Assembly (NCBI GenBank): GCA_021204735.1
Contig: JAJPYV010000033.1
Span: 1 to 6,337, forward strand
Direction of reading: 5' to 3'
Length of the DNA: 6,337 nt
From: Prevotella sp.
Lineage (GTDB): Bacteria > Bacteroidota > Bacteroidia > Bacteroidales > Bacteroidaceae
The notes under the pieces were generated by a model. That model had not been told where the DNA came from. It did no database searches and saw only the letters and a list, made by a program, of their open reading frames with translations. Below, in pieces: positions 1 through 5,548 of the stretch (positions are counted from its first letter, which is position 1; every line of letters starts with the position of its first letter). A program made the translations under genes and the position numbers.

Positions 1-429
1 CTGCATATACTGCAGGATAATGCACGGCTTACAACGAAAGAACTTGCCTCACAGGTGAACCTTTCATCCACCCCTGTTTTTGAACGACTAAAACGACTTG
101 AACAGGGAGGCTATATAAAAAAATATATCGCGGTGCTTGATGCAGATAAGTTGAACTATGGTTTTGTGGTATTCTGCAATGTCAGGATGTCGCATATAAA
201 CAGTAAGATAGCAGCCGACTTCACGAGGGTAGTGAGAGAGATACCGCAGGTTACGGAGTGCTACAATATTTCGGGCAGTAACGACTATCTGTTGAAGATC
301 CATGCGCCAGACATGCGATATTACAAAGAACTAATATTGAATGTTCTTGGAGAGATAGAATATATTGCCTCAATAGAGAGTCTGTTTGTGATGGATGAGA
401 TAAAGCATGATTATGGAATACCCCTTTGA
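1..429 (+). CDS. Lrp/AsnC-family transcriptional regulator (5'-truncated by window edge)
   Basis: The reading frame is open from base 1, so the gene starts upstream of the window; the first internal start-like codon (GTG at 55) lies inside the DNA-binding helix and is not the real start. The 142 visible residues hold a winged helix-turn-helix (about bases 4-126; 'NARLTTKELA' followed by 'LSSTPVFERLKRLEQGGYIK' is the classic AsnC pattern), a hinge ending in L-D-A-D-K-L, and an ACT-like RAM effector domain (about 160-400). The G-S-N-D-Y-L-L segment at 274-294 matches the family's effector/oligomer loop. Family members are about 150-160 residues, so only some 10-15 residues are missing. Members act as cytoplasmic dimers to octamers that sense amino acids or related metabolites and regulate nearby or distant genes. 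The ligand and targets cannot be told from sequence. The gene ends 187 bp before the next gene, which has its own promoter, so co-transcription is doubtful. Confidence 0.93.
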   Translation: MHILQDNARLTTKELASQVNLSSTPVFERLKRLEQGGYIKKYIAVLDADKLNYGFVVFCNVRMSHINSKIAADFTRVVREIPQVTECYNISGSNDYLLKIHAPDMRYYKELILNVLGEIEYIASIESLFVMDEIKHDYGIPL

Positions 430-547
430 AAACGACTCTTTATATATGCAGATTGCAATGTCTATTTGACGATTATCAATCTTTACAAAAGGAAGATGTT
501 AAAAAGTGTAAAAACGGAATAAACCAAAAACTTTTAAATTGAAATTA

Positions 548-579
548 TTTGTGCATAAAAATTAAATATTGTATTTTTG
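548..579 (+). promoter_or_regulatory. Bacteroidota-type promoter for the 617-907 gene
   Basis: TATTTTTG at 572-579 matches the Bacteroidota -7 consensus TAnnTTTG. TTTG at 548-551 matches the -33 element, with 20 bp between them, which is the expected spacing. The predicted transcript start is near 586, giving a leader of about 30 nt before the ATG at 617. The surrounding spacer (430-616) is A/T-rich and holds no other recognisable feature. Confidence 0.6.
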
Positions 580-616
580 TAGAGTATTAAAAATATCTAA
601 TTAATAATTTAACGCC

Positions 617-907
617 ATGGGAGACTCTAAAATTATCACAGCTATCCTTACATGTCTCGATGCTTATATGCTGTCGAAAGGCAAGAGTATAATAGGAGAC
701 ATGGAAGCAAATTGCGAACTGGCACGTGCCGGTTTGTTGAAAGACTCACAGCCCAACCCTGGCGAGCCTTTACGCAATCTCCTCACAAAATGGAGAGACA
801 CCAACAGGCTGCCTAACAACATCAGGCAGGAGTATGGTTCTTGGTTCATTAAGCAATCCACTTCTGTTATCAAGAGCCCGTTGATAGATCAATTTCAATA
901 TTGTTGA
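617..907 (+). CDS. Small conserved-looking hypothetical protein (96 aa)
   Basis: I do not recognise a named family with certainty. The 96-residue product has no signal peptide and no membrane segment, so it should be cytoplasmic. The N-terminal half (residues 1-45) is predicted helical. A G-L-L-K-D-S-Q-P-N-P-G-E-P-L-R-N-L-L stretch at about residues 39-56 precedes a basic C-terminal half (W-R-D-T-N-R-L-P-N-N-I, then G-S-W-F-I-K-Q). This layout, with an 'xGLLxDxxxxPGxPLRxLL' core followed by an aromatic strand, resembles short uncharacterised proteins I recall from Bacteroidales genomes, and could be a small winged-helix-like nucleic-acid-binding fold; that is inference only. A well-placed promoter at 548-579 and a strong hairpin at 956-998 bracket it as a single-gene transcription unit, which supports it being real. 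The ATG at 617 is the only in-frame start near the promoter. No specific function can be assigned. Confidence 0.7.
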   Translation: MGDSKIITAILTCLDAYMLSKGKSIIGDMEANCELARAGLLKDSQPNPGEPLRNLLTKWRDTNRLPNNIRQEYGSWFIKQSTSVIKSPLIDQFQYC

Positions 908-955
908 CACGCAATGGGAGTTCTTGTAGAGGATTTATATGATAAAGGAACTAAG

Positions 956-998
956 AAGTCCCGATATACATATTTCGATAATATGTGTATCGGGACTT
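956..998 (+). terminator. Long perfect hairpin downstream of the 617 gene (probable terminator)
   Basis: Bases 956-973 pair with 981-998 to give an 18-bp stem with one wobble pair (T967-G987), around a 7-nt loop (974-980, TTCGATA). The outer part contains AAGTCCCGATA against TATCGGGACTT. Only three T residues follow the GGGAC arm (997-999), so the U-tract is weak for a classical intrinsic terminator. It could instead protect the mRNA 3' end or act bidirectionally. It lies 49 bp past the stop of the small gene and 117 bp before the OmpA-family gene. The rest of the 908-1114 spacer is A/T-rich with no clear gene. Confidence 0.55.
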
Positions 999-1114
999 TG
1001 AATTGATAAATATTAATAATTGTGGGCAGGTAATGTTAAATAATATTAACCACATACAACTTTATTAAAGTATGAACGTCTAATCAAAAAAGAATGAAAT
1101 AAAAAATAGAAATC

Positions 1115-1987
1115 ATGAAGAAAAGCGTATTAGTACTTTCTGTTGCTGTTGGGTGCCTCGTATTCAGCAGTTGTGTAAGTAAGAAACAATTAGAGAGTTG
1201 TCAGAATGAGAACAAGGAGCTGACGACTAAGTATCAGGAGGCAAGGCAGACTATCGCGGAAACCAACACCCAGCTTGCAGCAAGTCAGGTAAGGGTAGAA
1301 AGTCTGCAAGACCAGCTCGACCAGTCAAAGAGTGCCTACAACTCATTGCAGGATGCATTAGACAAGAGTCTGACGGCAAGCAACCAGACAACAGTGAACA
1401 TTTCGAAGCTCGTTGACCAGATAAACGAGTCGAACCAATATATCCGTCATCTTGTTGAGGTGAAGAGTAAGAGCGATTCACTCAACCTTATTCTCACCAC
1501 CAACCTCACCCGTTCTCTTAATCAGGATGAATTGAAAGACGTAGATGTACAGGTATTGAAGGGTGTGGTATATATCTCACTTGCCGATAACATGCTTTAC
1601 AAGAGTGGAAGTTATGAAATCAACGAAAGTGCGGCAGAGGTATTGAGCAAAATAGCCAAGATAATAATGGACTATAGCGATTATGACGTGCTCATTGAAG
1701 GAAATACCGATAATGTACCAGTAAACAGCAGTTCGGCGAATATGAAGAATATCCGTAACAATTGGGACTTGTCTTGTTTGCGTGCATCAAGTGTAGTTCA
1801 AGCATTGCAGAATGAGTACGGAGTAGATCCTAAACGACTTACAGCTGGTGGTCGTGGAGAGTACAATCCTCTTACGGACAATAGTACTGAAGCCAGCAAG
1901 CAGCGCAACCGTCGTACACAAATCATCATAACCCCGAAACTTGATGAGTTTATGGATTTGCTTGAGGAGGCACCAGCAGAGGAATAA
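1115..1987 (+). CDS. OmpA-family peptidoglycan-binding lipoprotein with coiled coil
   Basis: The product has 290 residues. Residues 1-20 form a lipoprotein signal (KK start, hydrophobic core, lipobox F-S-S-C with lipidated Cys20). Residues about 24-125 are a heptad-rich, Gln/Asn/Ser/Glu-rich region predicted as a coiled-coil spacer. Residues about 155-272 are an OmpA C-terminal-like domain: E-G-N-T-D-N at 195-200, the NxxLSxxRAxxVxxxL helix at 216-231 (N-W-D-L-S-C-L-R-A-S-S-V-V-Q-A-L), R-L-T-A-G-G-R-G at 241-248, and the closing Q-R-N-R-R at 263-267. These are the usual peptidoglycan-contacting elements and look intact. A short acidic tail follows (E-E-A-P-A-E-E). The likely role is tethering the outer membrane to the cell wall. 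Such proteins are sometimes labelled MotB-like in Bacteroidales, but there is no transmembrane stator helix here, so a flagellar role is not supported. The residues after Cys20 (V-S-K-K) are basic and do not resemble a surface-export signal, which fits a periplasm-facing lipoprotein. The ATG at 1115 is chosen because it begins the signal peptide; the leader is A-rich. Confidence 0.92.
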   Translation: MKKSVLVLSVAVGCLVFSSCVSKKQLESCQNENKELTTKYQEARQTIAETNTQLAASQVRVESLQDQLDQSKSAYNSLQDALDKSLTASNQTTVNISKLVDQINESNQYIRHLVEVKSKSDSLNLILTTNLTRSLNQDELKDVDVQVLKGVVYISLADNMLYKSGSYEINESAAEVLSKIAKIIMDYSDYDVLIEGNTDNVPVNSSSANMKNIRNNWDLSCLRASSVVQALQNEYGVDPKRLTAGGRGEYNPLTDNSTEASKQRNRRTQIIITPKLDEFMDLLEEAPAEE

Positions 1988-2148
1988 CAAGAGAAAAATG
2001 GCTAAAATATGAAATAATTAAATTATGGGCTGGCAGGCTGTGAAGTTTGTCATCTTAATTTTTGTAAGTTTTTGTATGATAAATGTGAAATAAAATAATA
2101 TAAATCAACGTTTTTCAATTAGTTTCTTTAAGTTTTGAAAATTTGTAC

Positions 2149-2156
2149 TAACTTTG
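2149..2156 (+). promoter_or_regulatory. Bacteroidota -7 promoter element ahead of the four-gene cluster
   Basis: TAACTTTG at 2149-2156 is an exact match to TAnnTTTG. The -33 element is weak: TTTC at 2123-2126 is the nearest candidate, two bases further upstream than ideal. Transcription would start near 2163, leaving a leader of about 55 nt before the ATG at 2219. The 1988-2218 spacer is A/T-rich, contains two T-rich stretches (about 2056-2077) after the OmpA-family gene but no strong stem, and shows no small gene. Confidence 0.6.
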
Positions 2157-2218
2157 TAAACGATATGCAATAAGATTGACATCATTGTTAATGTGTAATA
2201 GGTAATAAGGGATTTAAT

Positions 2219-4105
2219 ATGAAAAGCCAGATTTTTTTTGTGTTGTGTGTTACGTTTCTACTGACGGCGTGCGGAGCGGATTCATTGGATGACTTTCTTG
2301 GTGGTAGCGTGAGCAAGGACGATAACAATAAGACCGACACAGTTCCAGGCAATAGTGAGCTTGCGGGACTTGCTGGTAATCTGCTTGACTTTGATATATT
2401 TTGGGATGACCTTTTAGGGAATGGTTTCATTGATGCGGCAGAGGAAGTTCCGACTGATGAAGAAGATGAGGAATATGATGATTTTGTTGAGAACGCATCG
2501 TTTAAATCGCAGATAAATATTGCTTATGATGGCACAAGCGCAATCGTTACAGGAAGTGTAAGTAATGTTGACGTAAGTGTTGACGGAGCAGATGTTACGG
2601 TAAATTCCACCGCCAAGTCAGTTGAGTACGTTTTAAGTGGCAGTACGACAAATGGTTCATTCAAGATATACAGCGACAATAAAATAAAGTTGACTTTAAA
2701 TGGTTTGTCTCTGACAAGTGCGAAGGGAGCAGCCATCAACATACAAAGCGGCAAAGGCACATATTTGGAGAGTGTATCAGGGACGGAGAACACCCTTAGT
2801 GATGCAGCAGTTTATAGCAACAACATAGATGGCGAGGACCAGAAAGCCTGTCTGTTCAGTGAGGGACAGCTATTGTTTAGCGGCAGCGGGACATTGACGG
2901 TGAGCGGCAAAAACAGGCATGGAATATGCAGTGATGACTATGTGTATATCCATGCCGGTACTAAGATTGAGATAGTGTCGTCGGCTTCAGATGCCATACA
3001 TGCCAACCAGAAGATAATCATTGCTGGCGGAATGCTTGAGATGAGTCCTTCGAGTGACGGTATCGAATGTGAGGACGGCAATATAGATATCAGAGGCGGT
3101 TTGGTGAAGGCGAATATTACAGGTGAGGCTTCGAAGGCATTAAAGGCAGGGACAGATGTGAATATCATGGGAGGACAAGTACTTTTGCTAACATCTGGAG
3201 ATGCGAAATACGACACTGAATCGGCAGATGTCAGCAGTTGTTCATGTATAAAGAGCAACGGAAGCGTTGCGATAAGTGATGCCGTTGTATATATGAAGAG
3301 TACAGGTTCAGCAGGTAAGGGCATCAACAGTGCAGGCACTGTGAAAATCAGCAACAGTGATGTCAGGGTGATAACCACCGGTGAAGAGTATGTCTACGGC
3401 AGTCTCAACACACAAGCCAAGGGAATCAAGGCAGACGGTGCTTTGACAATAGATTCCGGTACGGTTTGGGTAAGAACGACAGGCGGTAATGGCAGTGAGG
3501 GAATTTCGAGTAAGACAGCGCTTACCATAAACGATGGTACAGTATGTGTAAATTCATACGGTGACTGTATCAGTGCTACCAACAGTATCACAATCAGCGG
3601 TGGAAATATCTATTGTTACAGTGATGAGAACGATGGTATGGACTCCAACGGAACAGTTACCATTACAGGTGGTATGATAGTTACCTCCGGCAGTTCAATT
3701 AATGAAAGTGGAATAGACAGTCAGAGCACGTTCAAGATAACAGGCGGTACGCTAATCGGCATCGGTGGAGATACCAGTACTCCTATATCAAGTTCAACGC
3801 AGCCTTCCGTAATTTACAACGGTTCGGGTAGCAGCGGATATCTGTTTACGATAGCAGCCACAGACGGTACGGATGTGATGTCATACGTGATACCACGAGA
3901 TTACAGTAAGATGGTAGTGCTGTTCAGCAGTCCGCTATTGGATTCTGGAACAAGCTATACTATTTACAATGGCGGTAGTGTAGAAGGCGGTACGTCGTTC
4001 TACGGTTTGACAACAGGAGGCATATACACTGCTGGAACTTCTACGGCAACGTTCACGCCAAGCAGTATGGTGACAACTGTCGCATCTTCATCATCAGCTA
4101 AATGA
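2219..4105 (+). CDS. Beta-helix lipoprotein, Cthe_2159-type carbohydrate-binding family (PF14262-like)
   Basis: The product has 628 residues. Residues 1-18 are a lipoprotein signal with a textbook lipobox L-T-A-C (Cys18). The mature start G-A-D-S-L-D-D is moderately acidic, partly like the Bacteroidota surface-export signal. A linker (19-90) follows, rich in Asp/Glu and ending in an acidic run at 75-88. From about residue 98 to 515 the chain is repetitive beta-helix: the strand motif [IVL]-x-I-x-[GSND]-[GAS] starts at 266, 289, 314, 350, 375, 409, 435, 457, 480 and 505, with D/K/E-G-I-x turns between. A non-repeating C-terminal domain (about 530-628) carries 'VVLFSSPLLDSGTSYTIYNG' and is Ser/Thr-rich at the end. 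I assign it to the Cthe_2159 family from this architecture; that family is known for a calcium-dependent beta-helix that binds acidic or cellulosic polysaccharide. The substrate here is unknown. It is the first gene of the cluster; the VTC-type gene starts 37 bp after its stop. It could alternatively be an adhesin. No catalytic residues of a polysaccharide lyase were recognised. Confidence 0.85.
   Translation: MKSQIFFVLCVTFLLTACGADSLDDFLGGSVSKDDNNKTDTVPGNSELAGLAGNLLDFDIFWDDLLGNGFIDAAEEVPTDEEDEEYDDFVENASFKSQINIAYDGTSAIVTGSVSNVDVSVDGADVTVNSTAKSVEYVLSGSTTNGSFKIYSDNKIKLTLNGLSLTSAKGAAINIQSGKGTYLESVSGTENTLSDAAVYSNNIDGEDQKACLFSEGQLLFSGSGTLTVSGKNRHGICSDDYVYIHAGTKIEIVSSASDAIHANQKIIIAGGMLEMSPSSDGIECEDGNIDIRGGLVKANITGEASKALKAGTDVNIMGGQVLLLTSGDAKYDTESADVSSCSCIKSNGSVAISDAVVYMKSTGSAGKGINSAGTVKISNSDVRVITTGEEYVYGSLNTQAKGIKADGALTIDSGTVWVRTTGGNGSEGISSKTALTINDGTVCVNSYGDCISATNSITISGGNIYCYSDENDGMDSNGTVTITGGMIVTSGSSINESGIDSQSTFKITGGTLIGIGGDTSTPISSSTQPSVIYNGSGSSGYLFTIAATDGTDVMSYVIPRDYSKMVVLFSSPLLDSGTSYTIYNGGSVEGGTSFYGLTTGGIYTAGTSTATFTPSSMVTTVASSSSAK
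3014..3748 (+). repeat. Ten degenerate beta-helix turn repeats coded within the lipoprotein gene
   Basis: Residues 266-510 of the lipoprotein contain ten copies of a strand motif (I-I-I-A-G-G, I-D-I-R-G-G, V-N-I-M-G-G, V-A-I-S-D-A, V-K-I-S-N-S, L-T-I-D-S-G, L-T-I-N-D-G, I-T-I-S-G-G, V-T-I-T-G-G, F-K-I-T-G-G). Spacings are 23, 25, 36, 25, 34, 26, 22, 23 and 25 residues. The usual period of 22-26 fits one turn of a right-handed parallel beta-helix, and the two long spacings would be loops bulging from the helix. The DNA copies are diverged, so this is an old protein repeat, not a recent DNA duplication. Confidence 0.75.
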
Positions 4106-4142
4106 ATTTCAAGCAGATTGGAATAAACATCAGATAATCTAA

Positions 4143-4916
4143 ATGAATGCCATGAGTAAACAAGAGCTTTTATCCATATTCACTCCGATAACATTGGAGC
4201 AGATGAGTGGTATAAAGTTGATGAACAGGATTGACACGAAATACCTGTTGTCAAAAGAAGAACTCGTGGCGTTGTTGGGATTAGCTGCGGAGGATTATAT
4301 GGTTCAGGAGGTAAAAGATGAGCGAGACATAACCTACCATACCGTGTATCTCGATACCCCTACAAACAGTATGTATGTCGCTCATCAGTGCGGACGTACC
4401 GTCAGGGAGAAAATCAGGGTTCGCTCTTATGAATCTTCCGATTTGACATTTCTTGAGGTCAAGAACAAGAGCAACAAGGGGCGTACTGACAAGAAACGCA
4501 TACGTGTAACGTCGGTTGATAATCTTGCTGCTGAGGGTGGCAATAATTTTCTTCACAAACACGCCTGGTACAGTTTGGAAGACCTTCATGCCCAACTTGA
4601 AAACAGTTTTCACCGCATCACGTTGGTGAATAAAGCGAAGACAGAGCGTCTTACAATAGATACTGACATCTGGTTCAGAAATATGACAAATGGCAATGAG
4701 ACTATATTAGATAAAATTGCCGTGGTAGAGTTGAAACGTGACGGACTGACATTCTCGCCAGTGAAGGAGATGTTGAGAAAGCTCCATATCCAGAGAGCTT
4801 CATTCAGTAAATACTGCATGGGATGTGCCCTTACAGATAGAAAGTTAAGGCAGAACAGGTTTAAGGAAAGAATAAGGAATTTATCAAAATATCAGAATAT
4901 CAAACATCATGGATAA
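4143..4916 (+). CDS. VTC-domain (polyphosphate polymerase-like) triphosphate-tunnel protein
   Basis: The product has 257 residues, is soluble, and has no signal peptide or membrane helix, so it is cytoplasmic. It matches the VTC family (PF09359-like), the tunnel fold of the yeast polyphosphate polymerase Vtc4. Charged strand residues expected to line the tunnel are present in order: R29-x-D-T-K33-Y, Y69-L-D-T with Y78, R92-x-R94, E105-x-K107, K117-K118-R119, R169-x-x-x-D173 with R179, E196-x-K198, and S222-K223-Y-x-x-G227. In yeast the equivalent basic residues bind the polyphosphate chain and the acidic ones the metal; the mapping here is by motif order, not alignment. It consists of the catalytic-type domain alone, lacking the SPX sensor and membrane domain found in yeast Vtc4. 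It starts 37 bp after the lipoprotein gene and its stop overlaps the next start by 8 bp, so translational coupling with the membrane protein is likely. ATG at 4152 is an equally possible start, three residues shorter. A basic tail (230-257) may contact membrane or polyanion. The family is confident; whether it truly makes polyphosphate is not. Confidence 0.88.
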   Translation: MNAMSKQELLSIFTPITLEQMSGIKLMNRIDTKYLLSKEELVALLGLAAEDYMVQEVKDERDITYHTVYLDTPTNSMYVAHQCGRTVREKIRVRSYESSDLTFLEVKNKSNKGRTDKKRIRVTSVDNLAAEGGNNFLHKHAWYSLEDLHAQLENSFHRITLVNKAKTERLTIDTDIWFRNMTNGNETILDKIAVVELKRDGLTFSPVKEMLRKLHIQRASFSKYCMGCALTDRKLRQNRFKERIRNLSKYQNIKHHG

Positions 4917-5538
4917 GCAATTAATAGACTTGTTGATACGTTTTGGTGTCAATATCGTAGTGGTATTGATAATCATTTATGGTTTCTATTACCCAAAAAG
5001 TAAGAGGAGGGATTACAGTTTTACATTTACACTGATAAGTATCAGTATCTTCTTTCTTATCTATATGTTGGGAGAGGTGAAGTTGAAGATCGGGTTTGCT
5101 CTCGGTCTGTTCGCTATTTTCGGTATTATAAGATACCGCACGGAGACGATTCCTGTGAGGGAGATGACATATCTGTTTATGATTATCGCCCTATCCGTGA
5201 TCAATGCCTTAAATGAGGACTGGGGAGTAGCCATTATAGCAGTCGTGAACCTTATCTTCATAATTTGTATCTGGATATGTGAAGGCAACCGATTGCTTAA
5301 ACACATCGCCTGTAAATATGTAAAATATGATAGGATAGAGCTTATCGTGCCGGAGCGTTACGAGGAGCTTCTTGCAGACTTGAAGAAGAGGACGGGTCTG
5401 GAAATAACAAAAGTGGATGTCGGCTCTATTGATTTCCTGAAAGATTCGGCTATTTTGAAAGTGTATTATAAACCTTTGAACCCAAAGGTGACAAATCCAG
5501 TTGATACGGTTATGAAGATACCTGATGAGGAGTATTAA
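4909..5538 (+). CDS. DUF4956-type inner-membrane protein
   Basis: The product has 209 residues with five predicted membrane helices at about 9-28, 37-55, 60-75, 85-101 and 104-124, and no cleavable signal peptide. Between helices 3 and 4 lies F-G-I-I-R-Y-R-T-E followed by P-V-R-E at 82-85, the conserved polar 'IIRxR...P..E' signature I associate with DUF4956. Residues about 128-209 form a soluble, probably cytoplasmic alpha/beta domain (L-I-V-P-E-R-Y-E-E-L-L, G-L-E-I-T-K-V-D-V-G, then A-I-L-K-V-Y-Y). The biochemical role of the family is unknown. Its start codon lies inside the end of the VTC-type gene (8-bp overlap), which points to stoichiometric production and probable physical partnership. 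By analogy with yeast VTC, where a small membrane subunit holds the polymerase and passes the chain through the membrane, this could be the membrane channel; that is inference. The fixed arginines in or next to a membrane segment would suit an anionic substrate. Confidence 0.85.
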   Translation: MDKQLIDLLIRFGVNIVVVLIIIYGFYYPKSKRRDYSFTFTLISISIFFLIYMLGEVKLKIGFALGLFAIFGIIRYRTETIPVREMTYLFMIIALSVINALNEDWGVAIIAVVNLIFIICIWICEGNRLLKHIACKYVKYDRIELIVPERYEELLADLKKRTGLEITKVDVGSIDFLKDSAILKVYYKPLNPKVTNPVDTVMKIPDEEY

Positions 5539-5548
5539 AGAGAGGGAT

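Noticed and set aside
55..57. GTG at 55 as the start of the Lrp-family gene
   Set aside because: It falls inside the helix-turn-helix, and the frame is open and matches the family all the way to base 1, so the gene is truncated by the window rather than short.
1029..1051. A/T-rich imperfect hairpin (GGT...ACC with one bulge and a 4-nt loop) upstream of the OmpA-family gene
   Set aside because: The stem is short and A/T-rich with a bulge and a wobble pair; such structures are expected by chance in this A/T-rich spacer.
1115..1987. MotB flagellar stator protein
   Set aside because: The protein is a lipoprotein with Cys20 and has no stator transmembrane helix with the proton-binding Asp; only the OmpA-like C-terminal domain is shared with MotB.
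2938..3378. A 146-codon open frame on the minus strand inside the beta-helix lipoprotein gene
   Set aside because: It lies wholly opposite a well-supported gene, its product looks like low-complexity hydrophobic Pro/Leu/Ser sequence, and it has no promoter. Repetitive Gly/Ser/Thr coding on the + strand naturally leaves such antisense frames open.
3014..3748. CRISPR array or recent tandem DNA duplication
   Set aside because: The periodicity is at protein level; the nucleotide copies are diverged and there are no identical repeats with unique spacers.
2219..4105. Polysaccharide lyase or pectinase
   Set aside because: A right-handed beta-helix is common to lyases, but no catalytic Asp/Arg/Lys arrangement of those families was recognisable, and the repeat style fits the non-catalytic Cthe_2159 group better.
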